DNA from: Limnephilus marmoratus
Taxonomy: Eukaryota; Arthropoda; Insecta; Trichoptera; Limnephilidae
Length of the DNA stretch: 64,000 nt
Assembly: GCA_917880885.1 (NCBI GenBank)
Contig: OU862915.1
Span: forward strand, 39,502,676-39,566,675
Direction: 5' to 3'
The notes below the pieces were generated by a model. That model saw only the letters and a program-made list of their open reading frames with translations, ran no database searches and was not told the DNA's origin. A program made the position numbers and the translations under genes. Of the stretch, positions 32,812 to 44,554 are shown in pieces (the first letter of the stretch is position 1; the number at the start of each line of letters is the position of its first letter).

Positions 32812-33628
32812 CTTTTTTATTATATTTATCTATATAAAATATGTTTTCATTGGGTTTTTCAATGCCTGTCCCCACTGTGTCGCCTTGAAAATGAAGAGAT
32901 GCAGAAAGGATGCGCAGTTAAGAGCGTTTAACCAGCCAGCCGCCGAAAATTCACATTTCGTCGACAGTTATTATTACGATCGTGCAGGGTGGTTACAATG
33001 AGAAAGATTAATTATCCTCGTACCAGCCTTTTAAAATTATAACTCAATATCGATTTTATTTCATTCCAAATTCGCTTTAATTTATACCTACATCCAAAAA
33101 TGCTGAAAGGCGTGATGATAAAACTATTAAAATAGTGTACTTTTGTAATTGTTTTTTGATTATAAGTATTTATCATTTTTCGATAATGTCTAAGTTAAAT
33201 AAGAATGTTAAAAAAATCTGAAATATATTACTGTGTAAGTGCGCAAATAAATACACAAATGGACCAATTTTCGTCAAGAAACACATGTACGTATATATTT
33301 TTAATGATTTTATTTTAACTAAAATTAAAATTGTAAAACATGCGATACCTGATAATGTATTGATTTATTTTACTGCATGATTATATTATTTGAAATGGGT
33401 GTGGTATAATACAAAATCTTTTTGAAAAATTTAACAAATCTGCCAACGACCTATGGTATAATCTTATTAAACGAAAAATGAACGTTTTCTCAAAATTTAA
33501 AACATGCGAATGCTAGATAAAAGAACAATCTTTCGAAATCCAATAATTTTTTGTGAAAAAGAGTCAATACGTCTAAAATCTAATTTAAAAATGATATATT
33601 TCTGGTTTTCAATACCCTCTTAACATAG
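32812..33628. mobile_element. Insertion present only in duplication copy B
   Basis: Copy A runs straight from the match to 32811 (near 4690) into the match to 33629 (near 4700). The extra ~815 bases here have no terminal repeat or coding signal that I can recognise. A GCAGGGTGGTTACAA motif at 32992 resembles the one at 11848. Confidence 0.5.
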
Positions 33629-35741
33629 CAAGGAAATTTAAAAATAATTTAGGTACGCTCCAGGAAAATATCCAAATCAATGGAATCAAGCACTTGAGCA
33701 AGGTCGTGCCAAGACTCGTTAGAAAAGAACATAGTTGTGTAGCTTTGAATCTTACAGGAGTCTGGCTTTTTTATATTGATATGTTTATCGTCCAAGAGTC
33801 CCAACTGCTAGAGTCTCAAGGATTATGGCTTTCTCAATATGTTTGTTTTCTTTATTTTGGGACAATAACTTTCATTTTACAACAGCTCAGAGCAACTTTT
33901 ACCTCTTTATTTCATTTCTTAACCAAATACAACAATTAACTTATATTCTCTTTTTTATTATTTCTTAAGTACAACTAAGATTTTGTGACATGTAATATGT
34001 ATTTATGGTATATTTATACAGTTAATATTAATAAATAAATAAATAATTTGATAATGTCGGCCTCGCTGGTTGGCCTACTCGTGCCGAGGCCCCATTTTAT
34101 AATGAGAAACAAGTCTGTATATATTATGAGTTACGATTGTGTATAATAAAGTGGGTTTTATAATGGTGTTGTGCGTCATCTTTTTTTATTATTTTATGTA
34201 ACAAAATTGAAAAGACTGTTGAATACTTTCATCGACTGGTATGCATGGTATCTTTATCCATACCTCCTGTTTACCGTCGGATTTTTTTTGTACGCTTGTC
34301 TAACTGGTTTATTAGAAACATTTTGTTTTTATTGTAATTTTTTTCTGTTTTTAATAATGTAGTTTAGTAGTAAGTTGTAAGGCTGACCGATATGATAGGG
34401 GGAAGGGAACTAGATGGGAAAGAGAAAGGTTAGAAGTTATCTACCTGCCTATTAAAATATGATCTCAAAAGACGACAAATGACACTTCAAGTAAGTTTTG
34501 ATTCTGTAAGGTCGTTTTTCGCCTGTCTGTAGAACTTAGGTTAGTTAACTAAAACAACATTCCAGTTTATTTTTATGCTATGTTTTTTTGTAAGGTTTTG
34601 TAAAGTGCCCTTGAGTTGTAAATATACCACTAGATTGATGAATTAGACTTTTGTTATTTCATGATATGAGGAAGTGAGGTGATTTTTTTTCGTCGATCGC
34701 AACAACACACATTTATGAATAAAGTACTGTTAGATTAGATACATATAAAGAAAACCGTTAATTAAAATAAAAATATTTTAAATTTCTCTTTGGCGTAGGT
34801 ATGAGATTCCGTCATAGATTCAGTCAATAATAATTATAATAAATAACCACTTCAAATGTTACTTCTTAATGTTTCCAGTTTCCACAATTCAAGGCTCCGA
34901 AAATGTTTTATTTTATTTTTTGAAGCTCTGGCGTGAGTATGTAAATTTTAGTTAATTATTTGCCAAAGTTCGTTAAATTGCCAAATTATACAATAAAGCA
35001 ATCCCGAAAGATCTATTAGCAAACGGAGACGGAGTTCAAAAACGGACGATTTTAGTTTAAAAGTGGTTTAATTTTATTTTGTGAATATTTTTTAGGAAAA
35101 AAAAAATTTTAGGTAACTCTTAATTAAGTTTTCAAAAACTGGTTTCTTGTATGCGCTTATATATTTCTAATGAAAAAAGCCGAGCAATTGATGTATCAAT
35201 AATATTGCTCAAGTAGTTTGTTCGTTGAGAGAAAACCCGATTGCCGAGAAATTTTAACAAAAGTTATTTTACAAAATTGCTGTTACTGTCGTTCTTACGC
35301 CCCCGAATATTGAGCGAAAGGGACGCCGCATCTCAGGTTGATAATATCTAAATAAAATCATCAAAATCGAGGTTTTGTATTCAACATTTTTCTCCTACAT
35401 AACTAAACCGATTTTAAGATCATTTTACTAACTGTCTTAGAAGAAAACACTTCTTTTAAAAAAAAAACGTTGTCTAGTGTGTATGAATGTTTGTTAATAG
35501 TGTTAAAACCAGGTAATTTAACGGTTTTCGGAGGGTCCTCCAACTCCTGTATGAAGTAACTTATAAAAATATCAACGCTAGGGTCAAAATCCATATTATA
35601 TTAAAAAAATATTTGCGGAGAATCTAAATCGAGGGTGGAAATTGAGGAATACGTTTGTATAGAAAAAAACGCCGCCTGGTTTCCTCTTAATGCCAAAAAA
35701 ATTGACATCGAGCATCAAGCAGAGTTTGGTATAGGTTGGGA
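33629..35741. other. Duplicated non-coding DNA, no gene
   Basis: Aligns in blocks with 4690-6060 and about 7190-7280 of copy A. Open frames around 33700-33940 are not kept in copy A, so I do not call a gene. A short GGCCTCGCTGGTTGGCC palindrome-like stretch at 34060 follows an AATA run and may be a small insertion. Confidence 0.5.
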
Positions 35742-36031
35742 AGTGGTTCTTAAGCTTTTTGAAGGCACTGAACCCCCACCAGATCCACGTGCGCATTCAC
35801 CGAAACCTTCTTAATTGGAAAGCGGGGCATGACGTCAGTGGCGGCGGATTACCACAAGGGGGGGCGTAACGGGATAGGATGGGGGTCGTGATCACCACAA
35901 CAGGGGGGGGCGCAATGGGATAGGGTGGGGCAGGATGGGATAGTCAAAATATTCTTCGTAATTTTTTTTTCGGGGTGTGTCTTGCCTTTCACCGAACCTC
36001 TGAGACTCATCGAACCCAGGTTAAGAACTAA
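35742..36031. mobile_element. hAT-like MITE with decayed ends, copy-B specific
   Basis: Begins AGTGGTTCTTAAGC and ends GGTTAAGAACTAATG, inverted and related to the element at 20864-21038. Flanks GGTTGGGA and GGTTACGG could be a decayed 8-base duplication; copy A reads GGCTAGGA at the empty site. The interior has two GGGGGG-CG-AA-GGGATAGG blocks and a nested CAGTGGCGGCGG start that may be another hAT end. Confidence 0.65.
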
Positions 36032-36142
36032 TGGGTTACGGTATGATAAATCAATCAATTTCCTGAGTTATAATTCCTGCCTTATATTTAAAAATCGCTA
36101 AAATAATACAATTCAAGGATTTCGATAGTGCTGTGTATAAGT

Positions 36143-36913
36143 TAGGGATGTCGAAAGTGAAAAAAAATATCGATATATCGATGTATCGATATTTATTATA
36201 ATATCAATATCGACGTCGATATATCGAGGAAAAAATATCGATATATCGGTCAAATTTTCAAGAGATTTTGCGTTTTTTAAATTATAATGTATTCAGCTCA
36301 ATATTATCAATAGTAATTTGTTTACACAATTTGCTTTTTTTTAATGTACAAAAATCTCAATAAAAATGAATGTATTTTATCACTATTCATTTTTATTACG
36401 TAATAATTACAAAAATATCAAAAACTAAAAAGCTGTCTTCTAACTTATATGTAAACTGAGACGCATACAAAGTTAGTATGCGTCTCAGTAACATTCTATT
36501 GGAGTATTAATCTGTCAAAAAGAACAAGGTATAGTCAATAATCATAGACAATTGGGAACCAACACATAGGAGTGGCTTAGAAAAAATGTATGTATGTACC
36601 TACACATATGAGATAGTATTGGTGATCACAAATACTAATGCAAAGACAATAGATTTGTAAGCAATGTAATAATGTAGTTAAAATTTCAACCGCCAGATGT
36701 CATGACCCAATACAGTTACTTTTTTCCGTTCGTTCCTATACGGTTTTGGATTCTAGTGACTTTAAATACATAAATTTAATAAAATATCGTTTTTGATACA
36801 ATTTTTGATATTGAATATTTTGTATCGATATATCGGATCAAAATATATCGGCTAAAAATATCGATATATTTAATTAAAAATATCGATATATCGATACTTT
36901 TTCAACAAGCCTA
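36143..36913. mobile_element. Non-autonomous hAT element rich in TATCGATA, 771 bases
   Basis: Begins TAGGGATGTCGAAAGT and ends ACTTTTTCAACAAGCCTA, imperfect inverted repeats. It is flanked by a perfect 8-base duplication GTATAAGT (36135-36142, 36914-36921). Just inside both ends are clusters of ATATCGATATATCGAT-type short repeats. No transposase frame. The empty site is in copy A near 7370. Confidence 0.92.
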
Positions 36914-36945
36914 GTATAAGTCAAGTAGTTTGATAGTGTAATAAT

Positions 36946-37678
36946 TAGTGACCGACCGAAGGTTCAGTTTCGGTTTCGGTTTCAGCAAGTTTCGGCAAAT
37001 AAATCTAGTTTCGGCATCAGTTTCGGTTGCCGAACTTTTGGCCACACTGAAACTCTGCGTTCGTGAATTCTCGCGCGTCGTTCGGCTGACTTCGGGTGGA
37101 TTCGTGGCTCGTAGTAATGTTAGTATTGATTATTGACACATTTTAGTGCCAAGAAGTAGTTAACCTGTTAATTGTCAATTGTTAATTTTTATAAATTTTG
37201 TTTATTTATACCAGTAATATCAAACAGAATAATCATTATTTTTTCTCATACTTCAATAATTGTTTTTTTTTTTAATTTCATTTAACACACTTAATAAGAA
37301 TGTTCTGATTGTAAACGCAATTAAAATTAAAATACTCGATTAATGAGGTCCTTCCTTTATAATGTAAGTGTTGATTATTGAAAAATTTTGTTTCAAGAAA
37401 TAGTTAACATGTTTTGTTAATTTTTAAAAATGTTGTTTGTTTTATAGCAGTAATATATAAAAAATCACATACTTCAATTATTTTTTTTTATTTCATTTAA
37501 TACGTGTTAACTGCCTGTACACGTGTAAAAAATAAGGAAATTTCAGTAAACAATAGATTGTTATCACGTCTAAAATAGTTTCGGTTTCGGTTTCGATTTC
37601 GGCCGAAACTGAGACAGGTACCGAAGATTCGGTTTCGGTTTCGGTTTCGGCAGAAATTCCTGTTTCGGTCAGACACTA
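36946..37678. mobile_element. Non-autonomous hAT element rich in TTTCGG, 733 bases
   Basis: Begins TAGTGACCGACCGAAGG and ends TTCGGTCAGACACTA. It is flanked by the perfect 8-base duplication GTAATAAT (36938-36945, 37679-37686). Subterminal GGTTTCGGTTTCGG repeats occur at both ends, inverted. A second copy of the family is at 49291-49807. It lies 24 bases after the previous element's duplication. Confidence 0.94.
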
Positions 37679-37949
37679 GTAATAATGTACCTATTTAAAT
37701 AGCAATTTAGCAACCACAGCCGATGACCATGTAAAGCAGTGTTAATAAGGTCAGAGATAATAATGGAAACGTGTAAATTATTCCGAAAAAGATGTGTTTT
37801 GCGATTTCTTTCTGTATCGACAAATTATCTAATGGAGGAATATACCTATAAAATGATCGCAATCAAATGTAAACAGTGGCCTTCCTCTTGTTTTGAAGGT
37901 CACATATGTTCATCAACCTTTCAAATTAGAGAACTTTCTGATATCTTTT

Positions 37950-38272
37950 TTTTTACAAGAGCCCCACACAGGAGACCCTTAAGAAAATAGTACCCCTCAG
38001 GGCCTACTTCATCTTTGGGGATGCTGTGTGGAGGGTTTTTTTAAGGGAAGGAAGGAGAGGAGAGTTCTGGGAAGGAAAATGATTTAAGGGGTGGGTAGGA
38101 AACTGGGGTTCTGTGTGTCCTGGTCATCCGCCTCCAAGATCCAGACAAACATCACCCCATGAACACGGGCTCCCCTGCTAAATCACCAAACGTAGCGAAC
38201 CACTTGGGGCGACCTATGGCAGAGGTGTTGGTTATCCAGCAAAGGTTCCCGGGGCGGCGGTACCCAATGTAT
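37950..38272 (-). mobile_element. SINE-like element F2, copy 4
   Basis: Minus-strand copy whose 5' end, at 38272, reads GGGTACCGCCGCCCCGGG on that strand. It carries the family's ACTTAGCAGGGG-type block and the 3' hairpin. Part of the middle is deleted. Absent from copy A. Confidence 0.75.
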
Positions 38273-38324
38273 GTTTAGATTTTATGAGAATTCGATCAGT
38301 TCATGAGAAAAAGCACATGTTGCA

Positions 38325-39010
38325 ATAAGTAAACAAGTTTTCTGAAATCAAAGAATAACTCACCACCAAATTAATACCACAATATGACTCTTAGATTACT
38401 ACTTAATCATTACTTTATCTTTAATAAGAAAAAAAATTAAATTTTCAATTCTATATTCAATCAAAGAATAACTTACCACAATGAACTAATCACCACGATG
38501 TTTTGATTTCTGTTGTACCCATAAAAATAGCTTTAAAATATCTAAACGTAACCAAGTTATCATAAATCAAGTATGTATCTTACCACAATTAAATCACCGT
38601 CTTTAAATTGATTACTATAGCTTTAACGTCCAAAAAAGTTATAACTCACCACAGTACTAATCACCACAGAGATTTGATATTTACCTATCCAAAAACTGAT
38701 ATTTACATATCCAAAAACAAACCTAAAACTAAATACAAGTAATCGTCGAAGAATAACGCAACATTAAACTAATCTCCACCAATTTGATTTAGTAGGTAAG
38801 TACTTCATTATTCCTACAGTTTCAATATAAAAGTAACAAAGTTATTTCAAGTCAAAGAATAACACACCACATTAAACAAGTCACCACCAATTTGATTAAG
38901 TGGATAAGTTCTTAATTTTTCCTATAATTTAATATGAACGTAATGTTACTTAATCTTATCTAAGGTCAAAGGATAACTCACCATATTAAACTATTCACCA
39001 CTAAAATAAT
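38325..39010 (+). repeat. Degenerate satellite, copy B array
   Basis: Counterpart of 9240-10450 without the LINE insertion. Repeated blocks AAAGAATAACTCACCACCA, AATCACCAC and TTTGATTAAGTGGATAAG recur about every 110 bases with strong divergence. Confidence 0.65.
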
Positions 39011-39480
39011 TACTTATAATTGGAAAAGATAACTTTAAAATGAAATCGAAATTCGACACTGGCTAGATTATAGGAACACTGCATCCCTCCAAAGTCAAAC
39101 AAACACTGATCTTGACTACCACGCTGCCTACTATTCTGCAAATTAATTTACATGGTAAGGCTCTGTTGTTGGAGAGAGAAGTATCTCTCAACGTGTTTTA
39201 AGACAAGCAGGTGTGGGATACCAAGATGTTTAGTAACGATAAAACTTAATTTTGATGCCACCATTTTTGTGGAGTATAATCAACATAAAATGTGTAAAAC
39301 CTTGGTGAAACTAGTAGATCCGACTTTGCACGCGTTAAATCAATTAAATTTCTTTTTAAAAAATACTGAACTCTGGTGTTTTTTTACATATGTGACCAAT
39401 ATTTACATTGCCCTAGTATTACATTTCTAACCAGACAAGCCCGATTATTTATTATACCCAAAACGAATAGAAGATGTTAA

Positions 39481-40770
39481 AGGACATACTTTACTTAATT
39501 TAACCAGTGATTCCTGACATTTTTTGGAGTAAAATGTGTAAATAAAAATTTTATCTTCGGTGACTTTATGGTGTCTTTTTTTTAATTTTACTTCAAAATC
39601 ACACAAAAAATATTCTTCCACATGTCGTCACTCGTCACGCAGCCGAGTAACAGCCAAACTCCTCACCACGCCGCTAACTGTCCAATCCCTACTGATTTTT
39701 TAATGTTATAGTTGTTTTCACATTTTTTACTCCAAATAATGTCAGAAATCACTGGTCAAATTAATGATAGTTCACCCCTTAAACGCGTGTAAAAATATAA
39801 AGAGGGATCAAAACGAAGTATTTTTTTCAGCTAGTTGAAAGACTAAAAAGTAATTAATTCTCAATTAAGAAACGACAAAAAAGGAAATTGTTGATCTGTG
39901 AACAATTATGCTCCCTGATATTACAATTGTAACAAAACAGGCCAGATCAGAAAATTTACAAATGTGTATATATATATATACATCCCGCTATCATTGCTGC
40001 GTCTTCTAATGGTCCACTTTCATTCAATCCTGCGTCCGACCGTCATTCTGCGTCCGGTATACGGACGCAGGATTGAACACATGTAATTTCAAGTTTTCCC
40101 CACTCCTGTACCCTCATACGGTCCAAAAACGAAATTAAGCCAGACGCGGTATTGGTACCTAAATCAACTGAAATATGCTATTTTAGTTCAGTGCTTTGTC
40201 ACCGATCGGCGAGCCGCGGCGCTGCAGTAGACCAGCGTATATTTTTAGCAAAGTATACGTTTTTATTGGCTTTTATTGACTCGCGTATCGCAACTCCTAC
40301 ATTTGGCAACATCGCTTTTTAACAGCGTTTCTTCTGTTCTCTGCGAAAACAAAGCAATCATAATTAAATATCGCACATTGCTACGTAAGATTACATTGAA
40401 ATTCAGCTACATTACCTATTCAAAATTGGCGCCAAATATGATTCCAATAAGAATGGATCTTTGTCAAACGTGTGTAATTTATATTTCAATTTCACCAAGA
40501 CAATATTGCTACAATATCGTCGTTATTTACTCATTAAATAATAGTTTTTTTGCTGATATTGAATTTGCCAAAGCTGCATTTTTTTTAAAGTAATGATTTT
40601 ACTTCTTACTCGCAAAGTGAATTGAAATTCATTGTTAAACTAATATTCAATCACAGCATCCATTCTTATATCTAAAAATAAAGACGAAATTGCCTAAACT
40701 AATTTACTAGAAGTGGAATTTTTCTTGTGGTTTCGTTTAGTTCTTCTGACTTTTCAATTTCAATTTCTCA
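39481..40770. other. No gene supported; contains a hairpin
   Basis: Beyond the right end of copy B. An open frame at 40276-40593 has no recognisable domain or codon pattern, and I do not call it. The stretch 40110-40260 has a few GC-rich spots (GAGCCGCGGCGCTGCAG). Confidence 0.4.
39981..40077. repeat. Transposon-end-like inverted repeats
   Basis: Bases 39981-40003 are a perfect 23-base inverse of 47286-47308, and both abut TA runs. Within this piece 40023-40038 (TTCAATCCTGCGTCCG) pairs perfectly with 40062-40077. The GACGCAGGATTGA block also occurs in the copy-A insertion at 7399-7985. Probably the ends of a repeated non-autonomous element. Confidence 0.55.
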
Positions 40771-40774
40771 AGGC

Positions 40775-41192
40775 AGACATGGGTACCGCCTCCCCGGAAA
40801 CCATTTATTGGATAACCAATACTTTTGCCGTAGGTCACCCCAAGTGATTCGCTACATTTGGTGACTTAGCAGGGGTGCCCGAGTTTATGGGGTAAGGTTT
40901 GCCCGGGTCTTGGCGTTGAATGCTTCTGCCCACCATGTGCATGGCAGGCCGGAACGGGAGAGAATGGTTGAGGGAACCATTCTCTCTGACTTCTGACTTC
41001 TTCAGCCGTTTTTTCTCGGAACATCGCCTTGCACCGAAGTGGGAGGGATGGACTCATACATCCGTCACTCCTGGACACACTAACCCCCAGATTAACCTAC
41101 CCAACCTTCATTCGCTTTTCTTGCCCAGAACTTCCTTTCCTAAAAAGACCCTCCACACGCATCCCCAAAAATGTCAGCGCTAATGTAAAATG
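40775..41192 (+). mobile_element. SINE-like element F2, copy 5
   Basis: Starts GACATGGGTACCGCC and keeps the body blocks. The 3' part is shortened: after CCACACGCATCCCCAAAAATG most of the terminal hairpin is deleted before CGCTAATGTAAAATG. Confidence 0.8.
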
Positions 41193-41338
41193 CATATTAC
41201 GAAACTGAAAATGTCCAGATCTTCAGAGACTACAATTGCACATTTATGAAAAAGCCGGAGGAAAATTAAAAAAAAAAAACTACCAAGAATTTGGCGATAT
41301 TAACCAACAAAAAAATATAGATGACTATTTTTACTAAC

Positions 41339-41376
41339 GCCGACCGGTTTCGGAACGACCGTTTCTTCCTCATGGC
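41339..41376 (-). ncRNA. Hammerhead ribozyme-like motif 3
   Basis: Same family as motif 1, on the minus strand: ATGAGGA in place of CTGANGA (the conserved first C is changed), a stem II with one mismatch, GAAA, palindromic CCGG, then TC. Stem I can form as GCC with GGC directly at the core. The core change predicts loss of activity. The flanking DNA (41270-41400) shows no coding signal. Confidence 0.5.
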
Positions 41377-41399
41377 AAACATATAATGACTTGACAATT

Positions 41400-42100
41400 A
41401 CAAAACAGTGGGTTGATACAATGTATTATTACTAAGGGTGGGGGCGTGTTTTGTGGTATTTCATAATGTATGAATTCATTAAAAATAATATGTAGTAGGT
41501 ACTTATTTGCAGCTTGTTCTGGAGTAGTAAATATGCCCGAGGAAGACACGGCATGATCATGTTAAACAAATTCTTGAGTCAGGCCAAGCCAAAAGTCAGA
41601 AAAACAGAAGAGCGATTATGAATGTGAATTGTAAATGAGGAAAAGAAATATATGCCAATACCTAGTTGTTTGGCGGTCTCTGCCTACTCCTGCGAGGAAA
41701 CGTTAGGAGGCTTGATGGTTAGTTAGTTATTGCTTAACACTATTTATTACTTTTACCGTTTTAGGCTTTCCCTTTTTTGTGTTTTCCTTTTTTCGTCCTA
41801 AAAGAATATAATGCATATTTTTGTTTTAACGTCCATAAAATAACCTTAAAATTGTTTCTCCCGTGACGAGAATGCATTAGTTAAATATAATTTGAAAAGA
41901 TACCTACTGTCAAACATGATAGATTTGATAAGCATTTATGTAATTCTATGTTGATTTTAATGACATTAGAAAATACTCATAATTACTGTGGATTAAAGAT
42001 ATTTTTTTTTACTTAGTGATTATATTAAAAAAATTCAACACGTGGCTGATAAAAAAAAAGACTAGCATAACCAATTTGCGTATAAATGCTTTTTTATGTA
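41400..42100. other. No gene seen
   Basis: AT-rich DNA without coding, RNA or terminal-repeat signals that I can support. Confidence 0.4.
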
Positions 42101-42104
42101 AATT

Positions 42105-42505
42105 CCTCACAAGAGCCTCAGCTTCTCCCGTCTGGAGCCAGTGAGACTATGGCATCCCCGATTTGGGGTATGTTGTGAGGATAAAGCTAGTGGGGAGGGG
42201 AAGGAGATGGTGAATAGAAAGGTGGGCTTGCTTTACCTGGCTTTTCAGATCTAGTCACCAAACACGGCTAAAGCCACTTCAATTAATTTATTTTGAATGG
42301 TGGTCTTACACAAGGGCGATACTGAGAGTATCTTCCACTCTGGAACGTGCCGCAAATATACTAGATATATATTATTGTTAAGGAATTAATTGTGAAATAA
42401 CACAAATTCGTAAAATAAAATGTATTTTCCCACGCCCGGATTGATCCCGCTACCTTTATTGCGAGTCAAGAGCCTTACCCCCAGACCACGCCGGTGTCGC
42501 TACTT
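42105..42505 (-). mobile_element. tRNA-derived SINE F3, most complete copy
   Basis: The minus strand begins with a tRNA-like head (about 42498-42431): A box TGGTCTGGGGG, an anticodon loop CTCGCAA (CGC, alanine-type) and B box GGGATCAATCC. The F3 body follows (ACTCTCAGTATCGCC, TTTAGCCGTGTTTGGTGAC, CATAGTCTCACTGG), and the end near 42105 reads GAGGCTCTTGTGAGG. Related copies or fragments are at 23985, 44830, 46733 and 62745. Confidence 0.75.
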
Positions 42506-42582
42506 ACTTTACTTATTTACTTTATTTAAAAAAAATATTAACATGCATTTTTGCTCATCTTTTATTAATTTTTTTTCATTAA

Positions 42583-43150
42583 CTCCACACAGGAAAATAA
42601 TTTCCCTCTAATTGTCATCTGGGATGCTGTGTGGAGGGTCTTTTCGAGAAGAGGAAGGAATGAATATTTGTCTTGAAGAGACTCATGTTGTAAGAAGGAG
42701 AAACACATAGGCCGGCAAATCATTCCATAGCCGCGCTGTTGAACACAAGACCGAGTCGAAGAAGCGACTCGTTCTCGTGTGACAAATGTCAACCGTGTAA
42801 AAATGTAGGGCACGCGTTCGGCGTGTTTCCCGACTATGCACCGGTGCCGAAAGGGTCAAATATGCAAATCCTTCGAAGCCACTTCCATTGTAATACCGGT
42901 AGAACAAGGATAGCATTCCCACCCGACGCCTGTGCTCTAAAGATTGCAACCCGTCTGTTAAGATGGGAGAATCTATCAAACGGGCCGCCCGTTTTTGCCC
43001 AGAGTCGAGGGTATTTTTCAGGTATTTTGGAGCTTCAGACCAGAGGTGGCTGCCAAATTCAACCGTGGGGCACACATGTGATTTGTACAGGTTTAGCAGT
43101 TGTATACTATTAAAGTATCTGCGGGCCCTGTAAAGTAACGCCCAGTTTTT
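42583..43150 (-). mobile_element. LINE family La, 3' fragment
   Basis: The minus-strand frame gives VEFGSHLWSEAPKYLKNTL, RAARLIDSPILTDGLQ, GMLSLFYRYYNGSG and SVLCSTARLWNDLPA, the C-terminal RT end of family La. The poly(A) side is at 42583 and the 3' hairpin is partly deleted. It is 5' truncated. Confidence 0.85.
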
Positions 43151-43469
43151 GAGAGGTTTTATACCCTTTTAACATTTTTATAAGCTTTTATGCCTTTTTT
43201 ATGATAAAAAAAAATCATTTGGGTTCCTACATTGAAAAATTTTTTTGAAATTTTATACAATGTTAATTTAATTTTATGTAACTAATTCAATTTTGTTCAT
43301 CTTTAAGCAAAAGCAAAATAATGCCAATCTTATTGTGACACGAGAATTCCATGAATGTATAGGTTGACTGTTGAATGTTCAATGACTCGTAGAAAAATAA
43401 ACAATAAAAATGAAATAACTTGATTAAGATAAATAATTATCACATAATGTGCATCAATTCTGGTTCGGA

Positions 43470-43620
43470 AAGAATTTAGACCGATTTACGAGGCAGTTTG
43501 TTTTTATATGGATACGTATGAACACTTGAGATGTAGGTTAAGTTATGAATGCATCAGCTGTCCCGAGGACGCTTATCACATAATAGTCGAACATTTTATT
43601 TATTGTGGCTTGGACTTTTT
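43470..43620 (+). mobile_element. Possible LINE C-terminal zinc-knuckle fragment
   Basis: One frame reads LSYECISCPEDAYHIIVEHF then IYCGLDFF, matching the C-x2-C...H...C pattern at the C-terminus of R1/jockey-type ORF2 proteins. Little else is preserved. Confidence 0.4.
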
Positions 43621-43751
43621 TGTTTCAAGTTACGATTAGTCGACGCCGATAAAAATTATATGGTGTTTTGGTGTTTTCTTCACATGTATGACCAGCAGAG
43701 CAGTACATTCGACCGGTCCATGGCCGAGTTTGGATCCCACTCAGGAGTTGT

Positions 43752-43855
43752 ATGTTCAGTTCATCTGTGGCTAAATCCTCCATCTCGACACAAGCAACAA
43801 TTTCTGCTTACTATTTTTCGTTTCATCGATTTTCAAATCACAACGGTCCTAAAGA
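43752..43855 (+). repeat. Dispersed repeat F4, copy 2
   Basis: Shares CTAAATCCTCCATCTCGACA-like and AACAATTTCTGCTTACT blocks with the inverted copies at 25045-25150 and 63690-63835. Confidence 0.4.
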
Positions 43856-44021
43856 AGTTTTTACTTTAAAAATCGTAATGTGAGAAAGAGCTTGGACCCA
43901 AATTAAAAAGAGAAGGTTATCTTTATATTGATATTGCGCACTTAATATCGTATTTTATTATGCTAGTGCACTGCACTATAATTTGCAAAGAGACAATACT
44001 TTGCCTAATAATATTTATTAG

Positions 44022-44466
44022 AGGCGGGTATGGGTACCGCCGCCCAGGGAATCATTTATTGGATAACCAACACCTCTGCCATAGGTCACCCTAAGTGGTT
44101 CGCTACGTTTGGTGACTTGGTAGGGGTGCCTGGGTTCATGGGGTGAGGTTTATCCGAGTCTTGGTAGCGGATGCGCCTGCCCACCAGCTGCATGGCAGGC
44201 CGGATCGCGAGAGAATGGTTGAGGGAGTTCCTTTAACTTCTCCAGCCGTACTCTCTGGGAATATCACGATACACCGCAGTGGGAGGCATGGATTCATACG
44301 TCCGTCATTCCTGGACACACTAAACCCCGATTCCTACTCATCCCTAATAACCTTTTCATTTCCAAAACTTCCACTCCTTCCTTTCCCTAAAAAGACCCTC
44401 CATACGACATCTCTGATGGAATTCTTTTTTCCTCGGAGCCTTCTGTATGGAGCTAATGTAAAAAAG
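44022..44466 (+). mobile_element. SINE-like element F2, copy 6
   Basis: A nearly complete copy starting GCGGGTATGGGTACCGCC and ending TGTATGGAGCTAATGTAAAAAAG. The inner loop of the terminal hairpin is shortened. Confidence 0.82.
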
Positions 44467-44554
44467 TAAGATATTTTCAAATATTGTCTGGTTATTCGTA
44501 ACCTGGGAATGTTTGTCTTTCTTAAAATTAAAAAAAAATCCTTACCTATGTTTT

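Larger units (their letters stand above)
25160..39480. repeat. Segmental duplication, copy B
   Basis: Partner of 350-10850, in the same orientation. It is longer because it has gained a LINE with nested insertions (about 25430-29930), an unexplained 32812-33628 block, three hAT elements (35742-37678) and an F2 copy (37950-38272). The 14 kb between the two copies is spacer made of other transposons, so the original event may have been a tandem duplication. Confidence 0.85.

Noticed and set aside
40276..40593. 105-codon frame downstream of copy B
   Set aside because: No domain, no paralogue in the window, AT-driven composition, and no splice or poly(A) context.
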